NCBI GenBank assembly: GCA_006384855.1
Contig: VCJN01001211.1
Span: 62,001 to 126,000 of the forward strand
Source of the DNA: Tetraselmis striata
Lineage: Eukaryota; Chlorophyta; Chlorodendrophyceae; Chlorodendrales; Chlorodendraceae
Direction of reading: 5' to 3'
DNA length: 64,000 bases
The notes below the pieces were generated by a model, which searched no databases, was not told the origin of the DNA, and saw only the letters and a list, made by a program, of their open reading frames with translations. Made by a program: the position numbers and the translations under genes. Of this stretch, positions 44,400-55,310 are shown one piece after another. Every line of letters begins with the position of its first letter. Position 1 is the first letter of the stretch.

Positions 44400-45700
44400 C
44401 CGTCGTAATCCTTCATTCCTTACAAAGCAGCAACCAGCATGGTACCTGTAGTATATTTACATGGGCTAGTTGCAAAAAGCGATTAGGAAATCACAACCCG
44501 TACCAGTACCCGAAAAGGCCCTCGGAAACGTCCACTACGGGTACGGCGACTGCGAGCAGGTAGTGGACCCAGTAGTAGAAGAGGATGCTGAATGCTTAAG
44601 CACATGGCTTTGCAGCAGGATTAATTATCATCACGGGCGGTCACCCATGGTATTATAGTACGGTACCTGAAATAACAAGGATAAATTACTACCTGGCGAC
44701 AATTAAATTCTCTGTGGGAAACAACGACTGTGGGAAATGTTATGAATAAAACGTGATTGCAATATTATTATTGCTTCTTGCAGGGCGAACAACCAGTTTG
44801 CGAATGCTGTCGCATGCATCCCGCTAGCTGATTATAGACTCCAAACCATGCGCCGCGCGGCATAGAGTACGTGGCCAACACGTGTATCTCGGCGACCAGC
44901 ATGGGAGAAAAACACGGTTCCTTATGTCCAAATGTCGGCGTGCCGTGCGCTCAAACCGTTCACAGCCTGGCCGCGCAACACTTACCGTAACACTGGTAGT
45001 TTTTTTTTAAATATTCATAACATGCGCCGCGCGAGCCACGTGATCCGTGGCATTGGCCCTAGCACACCATGTGCACGCTCTTTCATGGTTATCCTCGCAA
45101 TGGCTGCAACGGCGTAGACTATGCATGGGTTTACCGACTAGAAGCCACCAAACCCAAATCATACCCATAAAACATGCAGAGTTTTGTGGCGTGCTGTATG
45201 TGGTCTATCTATATGTCGCGACCTGCTGCTATATTATTAAGGATCCTTACTCATCGTCTGCTCTATATATATATACGTACATATATAGTCGCTGCTGTAT
45301 ATATGTGTTACATTCAGGCAGTACATGGCTATGACTACCAGGTATTAGATGTGATTAGATATAAAGTGGCCACATGCCCACAGGGCGATGGTAACTACGA
45401 CCCGTTATATTTCTGCGCAGAGGACAAATTTCGACCGTGGCCGGCCCGGGTTCGTCGATGAAACGACGATGATTTAAAACCGCCGACATCATACTTGTCA
45501 TTATTTGCGGACGACGGCGGCGGCCAGATACCGGCGGGGCAGTCCGGTGCTCCGACGGTCGCGCGGCGTCCGTCTGCCACGCGTCAACTGGCCATACCAA
45601 TAGCGACCTATATAGCTCGGTGATTGACATTTGCGGCACGCGCACACAAGACGCACTAGGCGCTACAGTACTGGAACCGCCGGTTGGTGTCTGCGCCCCC
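44400..45700. other. No gene recognised
   Basis: AT-richer non-coding DNA with a TATATATACGTACATATATA tract at about 45260-45290. The CATGCGCCGCGCG motif occurs near 44847 and 45020. No ORF of note. Confidence 0.4.
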
Positions 45701-45714
45701 CGCCCCCGCCTACC

Positions 45715-45733
45715 CCCCCCCCCCCCCCCCCCT
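45715..45733 (+). repeat. C homopolymer upstream of the subtilase start
   Basis: About 18 C residues, ending roughly 90 bases before the ATG at 45823, likely in the 5' untranslated region or core promoter. Confidence 0.8.
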
Positions 45734-45822
45734 TGTTGACTTGCTCATCCCACTTTGCGACCACCGCAACTCAGCCAGCGGGGCGCGTTTGGGTCTGCAC
45801 GGGCAAACTCCCCCCGCAAGCG

Positions 45823-47828
45823 ATGGCACGCCCCCCGCTGCTGCGCCTCCTTCCCGTATTGCTGCTGGCAGTGGCCACGCTGTCGTTTGCGGCCGGCAGC
45901 GGCACCGCCGATTACGGGCCCTCGGCGGCATCGCTCACCGGCCGATTGCTGGTACGCCGGCGCGTGGGCGCCCCGGGCTGGGCTCACCCTCGAGGCACCG
46001 CCTACTTGCGCCAGGACGAGGCCAGTGGCCTGGGGCTGCTGTCCATCCTCGATGGGACGCCGGCCGAGCGCAAGGCCGCCGATATCCAGCTGTCGGTGAG
46101 TCGCGGCTCTGGAAAGCCCCCGCCCGACTGAAGTAGGCTGACTGATTACTGACAGCACAGCATGTCACGACCCTGAGGACTTGTTCGATGGCACATCCAG
46201 GGGGAATTCGAATTCGTGGAGCTAGACCACCACGTGTCACTGCACTCGGCGCTCGAGCGGGCGGCGGGTGGCGGCGTGGCCGGCGCCTGCGCGACATCGC
46301 ATGTTGACGACAACCTATGGCTGTACCAGTGGGGCGCGCAGGCCATCCGTGCGGACAGCGCCTGGTGCGCCAGCACCGGGGCGGGTGTGACGGTGGCTGT
46401 GGTGGACACCGGGGTGGACACGACCCACCCCGACTTGCGGGGAAGCCTGTGGGTGAATCAGGCGGAAGCGGTCGGCCTGGAGGGAGTGGACGACGATGGT
46501 AATGGCTTCGTAGATGACGTGCACGGCTACGACTTTGTGTCAGACACGGTGGGTTGTTCCAGCGGAATCCCCTTGTCAGCGCCATGTGGTTTTCTCGGTG
46601 CATGCCGTCAACGAGATATATGCCTGTCAGCGGGTAATGGCCATCGCCGCCTTGTGGATGCCATGCGCTTGCAGGGGCAAATGGTGGATGACCATGGGCA
46701 TGGCACACACGTGGCGGGCATCATCGCCGGGGCAATGAATGGAGGGGGCGTTGTTGGGGTCGCGCCCGCTGCCAAGGTGGTTTCCTGTGATGCCACGAGC
46801 TGTGGGGGTGTAGCTGCCTGGGCGTCCTCCCTGCCTTGCATGTCCCCTGCAGCCCATCCATTGATGTTGCAACGCCGCCACCCTTGGCAGGTAATGGCAC
46901 TGCGCTTCATCGACTCGGACGGGAACGCCCCCATCTCGCAGGCAGTGTTCGCCGTGCTATACGCCATTGCGCAGGGCGCAGATGTCATCAGCAACTCCTG
47001 GGGCAGCCGTGTCAAGAGCCGTGCGCTTGAGGTGCGGAAATGGCGCCGTGATGTCCCGCTGCCAGGAGGCTGTGTGTCGGTAGGAAGTTGAGAGTGGACC
47101 TGGCTGCATGGCTGACCTTGTTTGCTGGTGCGCGTGGGGTGGTGTAGACCGTTTTTGGCCTCACAGTGGCTGGCGGCCAGGTCGTGGTGTGCTCTGCTGG
47201 CAACGGTGGGCTGAGTCTGGACGGCGACGCGGTACTCAATTACCCTGCAAGCTTCCGGCTGCCCAACATGATCACCGTGGGTGCGGTTTCTGCGACGATG
47301 CAGCGCTACAGCAGCAGCAACTACGGCGTGTTGTCGGTGGACCTTTCTGCGCCTGGCACTGACGTGCTGTCCACATCGCCGGTGTTCAAGGGTGCATATG
47401 AGGCTGCCACCGGGACGTCGCAGTCGGTGAAGTGCAGCGCCGACGGCTGCCACGGCTGCTATGGCGGCCCGTGGGAGTGTCTTGTGCAGAGGATCATCCG
47501 CTTGCCCCAGCCTCGCATGACCAATGGCACCCACGTTGAACGCTGTGCCGACCGCATCTGCTGCGCGGATGGTCAGGTACCTCATGTCTCGGGTGTTGCT
47601 GCGCTGGTGGCCGCAACGCGTCAGGCAAGCTTGGCGGCGGGCGCGCGGCCAAGTCTGCAGCGGGCGCTCTGGGTGAAGAACGTGCTGCTGCGGTCGGCGG
47701 CGTACGTTCCTGCGTTGGCACCCTTTGTGCGAACCGCGGGCATGGTGGACGCATACCGCGCGGTATATCTGGCCCAGCACGGGGACCTACCGACGGATGG
47801 GCCGCTAATTCGACCTGGCAAGTGCTGA
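45823..47828 (+). CDS. Secreted subtilisin-like serine protease (S8 family), six exons
   Basis: Exons 45823-46095, 46201-46548, 46675-46776, 46891-47031, 47148-47426 and 47577-47828 are all phase 0 and give 464 residues. The N-terminal LLRLLPVLLLAVATLSFAAG is a signal peptide, followed by a propeptide-like region to about residue 140. The catalytic triad is complete: Asp160 (VAVVDTGVDTTHPDL), His216 (DDHGHGTHVAG) and Ser379 (GTSQS, continued by VPHVSGVAALVA across the last intron). The oxyanion-hole Asn307 lies in CSAGNGG, and SNSWGS is also present. It should hydrolyse peptide bonds outside the cell or in a secretory/vacuolar compartment. No C-terminal accessory domain follows. Its introns lack the C homopolymers typical of the two largest genes here. 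Exon 5 was placed at the TGTAG acceptor because it restores LTVAGGQVVV in phase. Confidence 0.93.
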
Positions 47829-48715
47829 TTCGCCATGCCGAACACAGGACCCTCCTGCTTGCTGTTGGTCGCGGGGCTTGCCGCTTTCCTCCAGAGAACG
47901 ACGAGTTCACGCTGAGTTTATAAGTAATAATTAATACCTGTTTATCTCGGATGTTAGCTCCACATGAAAAAAAAATCACAACGCACCCGTCGTGTGGACA
48001 TAGGTAGCCTGAGCAGACGCCTCACCATGTCGTGAGGAACAGTCAGCTTTGCCAAAGTTCCACTATTTGCGCAAAAATATATGGCTTTGAATCTCAATCC
48101 GCCGCACCCGTGCCTAGTCCACTGATCCGCACAGCTATCCATGATATCAGCAGGACCTGTAAGATATACTTCCGATGAGCGATATGACTGTAAGAGGAGC
48201 GCAGTGTTGTGTTGTCGTTGTCGCCGGGCCATGGGCACGATGAGCAGTCAACAACAGTGATGCGGTTAAAGTGAGCGTGTTGTGTATGTGTCGGACAACA
48301 GTGAGCGATAACCGCCTCCCCGGCCGCATTCGAGGCGTATCCAGGCGAAAGGGAGACGCGAGTGGGTGGCCGCATGGGAATGAACGGCAGGGCGGAGAAG
48401 TTCAATTAGCTGCGGCCGCGGTTCTCGCCGGGACTCATTGGTCGGAAAGACATTAAATCACATGTGCCTGGGTAGCATAACGGTGATGCGGCACCGCATA
48501 TGATAGGGACGAAGACGCTTCACATTTTGCCAATAACAATATGGATGCTCCTGAATGTTTGCGCGTGGTAAGTGAGACTGCTTTACTTATTCGTTATTCT
48601 TCTGCTGCGTCTTATTGCTGGCAAGACTTACTAGACTTAAGAGTTGAATCAGCGATGCGTCGATTTTTCAGAAATTTTAAAAGAACGGGTTCTATATCAC
48701 TGGCCTACAGTTCCA
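47829..48715. other. No gene recognised
   Basis: Intergenic sequence downstream of the subtilase. No TGTAA signal was found close to its stop codon. ORFs here are short and featureless. Confidence 0.35.
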
Positions 48716-48719
48716 TGAA

Positions 48720-48950
48720 TTGCATTGCCAGCGCTTTGAAGTAGTCGCTACCAGCAGCGAGCGTTTGCATTGCCAGCGCTTTGAAGTACCAGAGTTTTTT
48801 TCCATTACCAGCAGCGAGTATCGAGTACCAATACCAGTACCAGCAGCGAGTAGCGAGTACCAGTACCAGCAGCGAGCGTTCGCATTGCCAGCGCTTTGAA
48901 GTACCAGAGTTTTTTTCCATTACCAACAGCGAGTACCAGTAGTCATAGCC
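48720..48950 (+). repeat. Minisatellite with GCATTGCCAGCGCTTTGAAG units
   Basis: The unit GCATTGCCAGCGCTTTGAAG starts at about 48721, 48767 and 48882. Each is followed by TACCAGAGTTTTTTTCCATT and/or variable runs of ACCAGCAGCGAG and AGTACCAGTACC. It is a nested tandem array. Confidence 0.85.
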
Positions 48951-48995
48951 TCCCAACCGTGAGATCGTAATCGGACGGCTGTGTAATTAAGGACC

Positions 48996-49022
48996 GTGGG
49001 CGGGTGGGTGGGCGGGTGGGTG
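48996..49022 (+). other. Potential G-quadruplex motif
   Basis: GTGGGCGGGTGGGTGGGCGG continues as GTGGGTG: six GGG tracts separated by one-base loops, which is ideal for a stable G-quadruplex. Confidence 0.75.
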
Positions 49023-49439
49023 CATTATAGTACTTAGTAGTACATGCCAGTAGATAAGCGCTTTTGTCATGCACCTATAGGCCCGATCCGCTGCACTATA
49101 CGGGTACCCGTACGGCAATAAAGCTCACCGCCGAAAAATCGACGCTTCGCTGGATAATGCTTGCAGATAACATTGCGGAATGCACTCAAGTTGTATTTAT
49201 GTGGGAGGTGCCTGGGCGGGCCCGACGACCGTCCTCGGCCCTCGGAATCGCGGGCCCTTCCTCCGCCTCCACCCCCGGCTGGGGATGGGGGCGAGGATCG
49301 TGCACGGGTGGCGCCTTGGTAGCCTTGGCCCCGCCCGTGCTGCCACAGCCGCGGAAAAGCCGTGTGAGCTGGACACCGGCGTCTTACGTCGTTGCTGGTC
49401 CGGTCAAGTCCCCGTTCGGTGTTCTTTGAGCACCCTCTC

Positions 49440-49890
49440 CCTTCCTGTCCTGTCGGCGCCTCCACATCACATTCGGCCTAGTGCCGCTATTGGAGTGGCC
49501 CGGGATGTTGTCCTGGGAAGGGAGTTCTACGTTCGGCGGAAGGGGCCGCGACCGAGCTGGCGGCGGATTTGGCGTTGGGTGGCCTGCGTCAATTGCACGC
49601 CCGTGGCGCCCCGTTCTGGGTTGGACCCCCCACTTCCGCTCCTTGCTGCGAGACCTCAACTTCGAAGCTCCTTTCCTGTCGGCGCCTTCACATCACATTC
49701 GGCCTGGTGCCGCTATTGGAGTGGCCCGGGATTGTGTGCTGGGGAGAGCGTCCCTACTGCGTGGAGCGGCGGCTGGCTGGTGGCGATGCCTGGTCGGTGG
49801 CTACCATGGCGGTTCCCGCCTCTTGGCCCGTAGCTGGATTTCCTTCTGGATTTCTGTGTGGATTTCTTGAATGTTGCGTCTAGCACATGT
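49440..49890 (+). repeat. Dispersed repeat family R, longest copy with internal duplication
   Basis: CACATCACATTCGGCCTAGT, then GCCGCTATTGGAGTGGCCCG, occurs twice (about 49466 and 49690). The second unit continues to GATTTCTTGAATGTTGCGTC, TAGCACATGTAAT. It is collinear with 22200-22465 and, at its end, 31965-32070. Confidence 0.75.
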
Positions 49891-50234
49891 AATCAGTATT
49901 TATGTGGGAGGTGACAAACGCCAGAAGTATCTGAGTCGACTTGTTATTGATGGCAGATCGGATGGTCCAGTCATGGTTGTCCAGGCACAGAGTTCGCCCC
50001 GTGTTGTGTGACTAATAAGCCATTGCAGATTCGCACAATCCCGCGTGCATGATAATTTTGAAAATTTTTACAGTTGGAGACCATAACATGCTGGGGCATG
50101 ACACTGTTCGCCATTCTATAAATACGCTGCCGCGCGAACCCTTCGCCAGCCATACAGAATATCATTACTACAACAGCAGTACAATAAGCGAAAGGATGCC
50201 AGTCGCTACCCTTTCTCACTGCTAGACCGTCCCG

Positions 50235-50925
50235 CTACCCCTGGCTAGAAGTGCCGGGGCCATCGTCAATCAAAACAACGTGAAACCTGCCGCTGGATGG
50301 CACGAGGATGCCGGCACTGCTGGACTCGCTGCTGCTTTCGAAATCAATTCCGTCGACGAAGGCAAATAAAGAGGTGCTGGTCCGAGCTGGGGCCGGTTCT
50401 TGCCACGTTATTCCAACAGTCTTCACAGAGGGCAAGAAACTGGCCGGTGTCAACGCGGAGGGCAATTTCTCCGAATGCCTGCGGAATTAGTTCGAACTGG
50501 GCAAACGGGGAAGTGTCCAGGTCGGCACCCTCGACGTGCACAGTGACACTATTGGATAATGAGGCGGACCCGCAGCCGTTGCAGCGGGACATGTACAAGC
50601 GAGTATCTGCACTCCGGAGCGCAATTTTTCCATTTGACAGCTCCTTCACGTCCCACTGTGCGAAGAGTCGGATTTGTAGCTGGGGGGCTGGCACGTGCAC
50701 GAAGACTGTGTCGGGTTTAGCTGCGCCGTTCACACAATTACGGCAGCGACCAACGGCGTTGCCGTTAGCGTTACTGACCAGGCCGATTCGCGATCCATCC
50801 TGAAGGGATGTTGATGTTGGCAGTACTGTGGCAGCATGGAGGAGCAGCAGCATAGTGAATGCTGACTTTCCTTGTTTTTGAGTAATAGTGCCCAGCTTCC
50901 GAAAAGAAAAAGCCATGTTGCTCAT
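50235..50925 (-). CDS. Secreted Cys-rich beta-trefoil (fascin-like) protein
   Basis: Starting at ATG 50925 (or 50916), the N-terminus carries FTMLLLLHAATVLPTS, a signal peptide. Internal repeats follow: GNAVGRCRNCVNGAAKPDTV, GKIALRSADTRLYMSRCNGC and GEIALRVDTGQFLALCEDC. Each ends in a CxxC pair, the pattern of secreted fascin-like beta-trefoil proteins common in fungi, oomycetes and bacteria. These often bind carbohydrate or ligands; the role here is unknown. In the first frame it stops at 50344 (193 residues). One base off, the sequence continues LFAFVDGIDFESSSES to GRFHVVLIDDGPG, which looks like the next repeat. The whole span is one base over a multiple of three, pointing to a +1 slip near 50370. 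Confidence 0.62.
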
Positions 50926-51018
50926 CCCTTCGAAGCCTTCTCTCGACGTCTCTCACAACGATACGGATACCACGCGGTGAACGGGCGGCAGCGATATACG
51001 GTGCGGGGTAGTACAGGT

Positions 51019-51029
51019 ATATATATGAG
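51019..51029 (-). promoter_or_regulatory. TATA-like box of the beta-trefoil gene
   Basis: The minus strand reads CATATATATAC about 95-100 bases upstream of the ATG. Position and sequence fit a core promoter. Confidence 0.4.
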
Positions 51030-51553
51030 ATATCGCGGGTGTGCTTTGATGGTTAGGCGGAATCGCCACCGAGTTGGTGTCCTATGCGGCGCTTTAGTCG
51101 TACTGTGGTGCAGCGGACAAAGCGTAGTTATTGTGCCGGATGGCGTCGCTGTAGTCTATGCTCCCAACCCGCTGATGCGAAACGACAGCGTGTTATGTCA
51201 GCGCCACTCCCGCCTGTCGCGCGCTCCATTAATACTCGTAATGAATCGATGAGCGCGGCGGAAGCATAACGTAATCCAATGATAATACGGTACGTAGCAA
51301 GAATCAGGGTAACTGGTAGTCGCTTTACATACAGTGCTGCAATAAATCGCTACTACAATTACACTCCAATGCCCTACTTTATATCATTACATGTATACTT
51401 ATGAAGTGTTGTATTTGCCAGAACAACACCTTTCAGCAGGAAGGATTTGGTCGCTACCAGTACGAGACTTCCCGGACATTTTGCGCGTCGCAGCAAGCGG
51501 GCATATCTGTCGGATTATACTCAGAGTAACGAAAAATCACGGTCCATACTGCA

Positions 51554-51596
51554 CTGGCGGGAGTGTATCGTACCAGCAGTATTACACTCCCGCCAG
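51554..51596. repeat. Perfect 14-bp stem hairpin
   Basis: CTGGCGGGAGTGTA (51554-51567) and its exact reverse complement (51583-51596) flank a 15-base loop. It lies in otherwise uninterpretable DNA. Confidence 0.8.
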
Positions 51597-52660
51597 GGCA
51601 GCGTCGTCGACGGAATATACAATGACACTTGCCGACATTTGTCACGACGTGAAGTCCGCGATGGGCGTGGTTGTCCAGATCATCACGGACCCGTCGGTGC
51701 TTGTTTCTCTCCCGAAGGGCAGCGCCGGCCGGCCGGCCGGCCGATGTTGGGCTTTTTGGGTATGGCGGTATCCGCGGAAACACGGTTGCTGTCGATACCA
51801 CCATTGCCCCTATCCTCGGCGTGTCAAGCTCGGATCCAACAACTGCTTTGCGGGTTGCAGAGCGCCACAAAATCCAGAAGTATGACAAGGGTGTCCGAAA
51901 CGCCGCCGGCATGCTTCGCTTTGTTCCTTTCGCCGTTTCCGAGTTTATTTTGGCTCGCTGGCCCCGCACGCCGAGGCTTTCTTGGTGGAGCTTGCGAAAG
52001 CTAGCCACACACACACACACACTGGCCAAAAAATCGGCGTGGCGCCGCCGTTTCTCCTTGCTCATCGTTCTTGCTCATCCTTGCTCATCGGCACATGCAT
52101 ACAACGTTCTTGGCGGAGTCGCGGCCGCGCGTGCGGCACGTGATGGTGCTCCCGCGCATGCGTCGCGTCGCTCGCTCGACGGCATGTGTTGCTATGACCC
52201 GGGTCATTGGCTGCAAGCGTCCTCGCCGCGGCTGATAGCCTACCCCGGGGCGGGGGTCCCTTTGTTTCCTGGCAGCTTGGCGACTTCGTGGTTCCCTTGG
52301 CTCCTTCTTGGTTCTTGGCTCCCTGTCCTCCGGCTCGACCTTGGTTTCAGGCTTATGTCTCTCTTTTGCTGGCAACCTTTCATAGTTGCTGCTAGTTCTG
52401 TTTGTAGTGAGCTTTTGTGAAAGCCCTTATGTAATAAATACAATGTAGTCGCTACGTGAAACTCATGCTACAGCATGCCGGCATGCGTGGATGCCCCAGG
52501 GAGGCAGGGATGACGTCGTGTTATCTGCGTTCCAGTAGCTACTTGTACTAGTATATGGCGACTATACACTATGATATTGCCTCCTGTTGCTAGCTCATAT
52601 TTAATTATATGGCGACTATATACTATGATATTTGTATTCGTATTCGTATTATGTGTCGTC
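51597..52660. other. Repeat-like stretch with GGCC tandem and CA run
   Basis: Holds a GGCC tandem palindrome (about 51727-51743) and a CA run near 52008-52020. Its tail TTGCTGCTAGTTCTGTTTGT, with TGTAATAAATAC at about 52430, resembles the 3'-tail family, and a TGTTGCTAGCTCATATTTAA block lies at about 52574. No protein function recognised. Confidence 0.4.
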
Positions 52661-52665
52661 GCTAT

Positions 52666-53931
52666 CTATCTGCGCGAAAATAAATATTTTTTCAGTACTT
52701 CACTGAGGTTATTAGACATGCCGGGTGGCGCGGGCAATCCGCGCCACAACCTACTCGTAAAACCCTTCCGCCCCCTGTCGCTGCAATTTAGCACGACGCG
52801 CTGGACATTATAAGAGTTTCCAAAGTTTTCTAGAGTAGTGGCGGCAACTGGCGTCCCACGGTAGTCCACCGTGAAGAAGTCTCGGTCCGACTCGGTGATG
52901 CCGAGGGTGTAGCAGCCGTCCGCTAGGTAAAAGGATACCATCAAGTCACCCTCGCGGAGTCGCGGGTCCGCAGGTTCTTGAAATGCTTCATTGAGTGTCT
53001 CGTAGCTCAATCAACTTGCGCTCCTTGCAATAGCGGTAGACGTGTCGTAAGTCGATGATAAAGCGCCAATTGTTGGTGCCGGGCTAGGGCACAAGGAAGA
53101 GTCGCGACACCTACTGTCGTCAGTGCCCTCTCTCCCACGTCTTGAGGAAACGTGGTAGCTCGCCGGCCATGAAGCTTAGTTGGTCCGGCGTCGCGTCTTG
53201 ATTGAAGTGAGGTGGTCGTTTGTTGTTCATGAAGGGGTAACGGGCTCCATGGCGGATCAATCCCAGAATCAATTCGCTCGCTCGTGCCGATGTCGGCGGC
53301 CCGCTCAGGCGCTTGCGCCTCAGCGCGTTGTGATGAATGTATAAAGAAGCGGGATTGCAGGAATTGGGGCGGCGGGTCACGCCATCATTGCTTCGGCGCG
53401 GTCGGCGGCTTTTTGGTGTTCTTAGGGTCGTGCTTGTCGGGCGTGACCTTGGCGAACGCTGCTCTGACTACGGCTTTGGCGGTCGCCATGAGAGAGACCT
53501 CGAGCGTCCTTGTCGATGAAGGCTCGGTGTAGCGCGTCGTAGTCGGAGGAAGCCACGGGGGCCTTGGGCTTGAGGAAGTGGTCGTAGGTGAGGTTTGCGA
53601 AGACTCGGTCCGTTCTCGACGTCTTTCCTCCGCCCTTGGTGTGTCGGATGTAGGATACCCGGACACGGGAGGAGGCCTCCTCGACCGCGCCGTTGTGGGT
53701 GCTCCGGCGGGACTCTCGAAAGCTTGCGAGCGCGGCCGCCGTAGATGGGTTCGCGGTAGCTGCTTGAAGCGTTGCCAGAGCTGAATCCCACGCCGTGTTA
53801 GCGCAGGAGGCGCAAGCGGCAAGGCGCGCGACGAAACGGTATTCGTCGAGCGTGGCGGCATGCTTCCGGGCGGCGAGATGCCGGTACGTGTCGCAAGTAG
53901 TGAGCGCATACATTCCCGCCATTCTGCTCAC
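52666..53931 (-). mobile_element. Fragment of a second DIRS-like retroelement (gag plus start of reverse transcriptase)
   Basis: Minus strand: gag-like ORF 53931-53422 (ARKHAATLDEYRFVARLA, RVSYIRHTKGGGKTSRTDRV), comparable to KHASRDEYRHLM of the 17.7-21 kb element. Next come SELILGLIRHGARYPFMNNK (53275 down), an SRLFLVP*PGTNNWRFIIDL block (stop marked by asterisk; about 53110-53050) and GDLMVSFYLADGCYTLGITE, SDRDFFTVDYRGT (about 52950-52860), which are the first reverse transcriptase blocks. The element then ends abruptly near 52840, where GTPVAATTLEN replaces the expected LYRLxGLPMG. RNase H and recombinase are absent. Confidence 0.78.
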
Positions 53932-55310
53932 CCGTGCTACGCAAGGCGGCCTGCATATCTAGCTCACGCAGCTTCTCACTCAGCACAGTTGGCCTTGGCG
54001 CCCCTCACGGGTACGTGGTACCCGGCACGCTCACAGGTTTTGCATAGGGGCAAAACTATGTTGTGGGCAGACTGTAACTCAACATCAATGAGGCCCCACT
54101 CCACTTGAATATCACTTGCCCATTAGCGCAATGCATCATCAGTGGGCGCAACATAGCAGGCCAGACATAAAGAAAAGGCATGAGGCAGGAAATGAGGCAA
54201 GAAGGGGGTGCAAAGTAGATGGCAGCAAGCTTCACCGGATGACCCTGCACACACGACGCATGAGGTGGGGATGCACTCCCAAGCGGGTTCTTATTCTTGT
54301 GCGTATAGTACTCAATCTCCACGGGGGTAGCACATGTCATGCGGTATAATCCTAGACAAAGGAAGCATGATGATGATGATCCTCATCTAGGGGCCGGGTC
54401 TCGCATAAAGCGCGCTTCTCCTCGGCTCCCACATTTCCAACGTAAGGGAAACAATGTGTTAGCAATGCGGGAGGTGGACGGAGCGCCTACAATTGTGACG
54501 TTGGTCGCCGCCCTGCCCATTCTCCAGCTCCGCCAAGTTTCGAGCACATCGTTGTATACTTGTATAGTATCTCAGCAAAGGCATACATCGTCTTAGTATG
54601 CCGAGGGGGTGGAAGGGCTCTCTCGCCATATTGCGCGCAAGCCGCAACGCGAAGCTTTGTCTAGAAGCATTCCACCCGTCTGGCGCGTGGCCCTCCTGTA
54701 GCTCCACGGCGAACGAGAACTTGTCGGTTGGCACGTCATGCATCACCTTCCATATCTTCTTCCGCATTCTGCTCATACTTTTCTTGGGGCTGGCGTCCTC
54801 TACCTCCCGAGGCGATGGTGACGTCTATGTGTTGCATGCATGATGCAGAGATGTCGGCGTCGGCTCTCGCATGACGAGCTGGCTGTCGAAGTCGGCAACC
54901 GCATGCTCCCGGAGCCCGCGGAGAGTGTTGTGCGTCTCTAGCCATTGCCTGCTGAAGTCGAAGACACTCTTGCCCTGAAGCCCACCTTCCCACATCACAG
55001 TAAGCTTCAAGCTCACTTCGTCGTCGTCTGCCATCCATGACGACGATGGCGGATCAAGTTGGGCCGGCGGGAGGTAGTGCGTGACTGTCAAGTCAGGCGC
55101 AGCGCCGCCGCTGCTTTATATTACTGTATGGTTTGCCTGGATGACATAGATACCGTTGCTAGCGCACGCGGTGAGGCGGCGAGAGAGCTAATTCAGGCCA
55201 TCAGCAGCCCAACACTGAAATTTCGACCCCCAAATTAAAGACCCCCCCCTCTTGATTGCTCCGGAAATCAGGTACCAAAAAAACCTATCACTTAATCAGA
55301 AGTGCCTCCA
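53925..55310. repeat. Composite repeat unit, copy 2
   Basis: Collinear with 42960-44400. Shared blocks include GCTCACCCATGCTACGCAA-like sequence (about 53929), GGTACCCGGCA, GCGCAATGCATCATCAGTGG, VEIEYYTHKNKNP-encoding sequence, a MADDD start at 55034 and CTCCGGAAATCAGG near 55260. It abuts the DIRS-like gag fragment at its left. Confidence 0.7.
54056..55034 (-). pseudogene. Unknown protein of the composite unit, copy 2 (degenerate)
   Basis: Segments: 55034-54825 beginning MADDDEVSLKLTVMWEGGLQ; 54776-54459 with RKKIWKVMHDVPTDKFSFAV and NASRQSFALRLARNMAREPF; and a stop-containing stretch about 54400-54250 with LDEDHHHHASFV and VEIEYYTHKNKNP. Copy 1 keeps the last part open, so the two copies have decayed differently. 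Confidence 0.45.

Larger units (their letters stand above)
42960..44400. repeat. Composite repeat unit, copy 1 (paralogue of 53925-55310)
   Basis: About 1.4 kb matched collinearly by 53925-55310. Both copies have a plus-strand Ty3-like remnant at the left, a minus-strand ORF region in the middle (LDEDH.HHASFV and VEIEYYTHK), a MADDD-type start at the right, and a CTCCGGAAA / TTAATCAGA edge after a C run. Confidence 0.7.

Noticed and set aside
46608-47780. 390-codon minus-strand ORF
   Set aside because: Antisense to the subtilase exons, which carry a complete catalytic triad on the plus strand.
48720-48950. CRISPR-like array
   Set aside because: Units are directly adjacent or nested with similar rather than unique spacers. 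The genome is eukaryotic, so this is a minisatellite.
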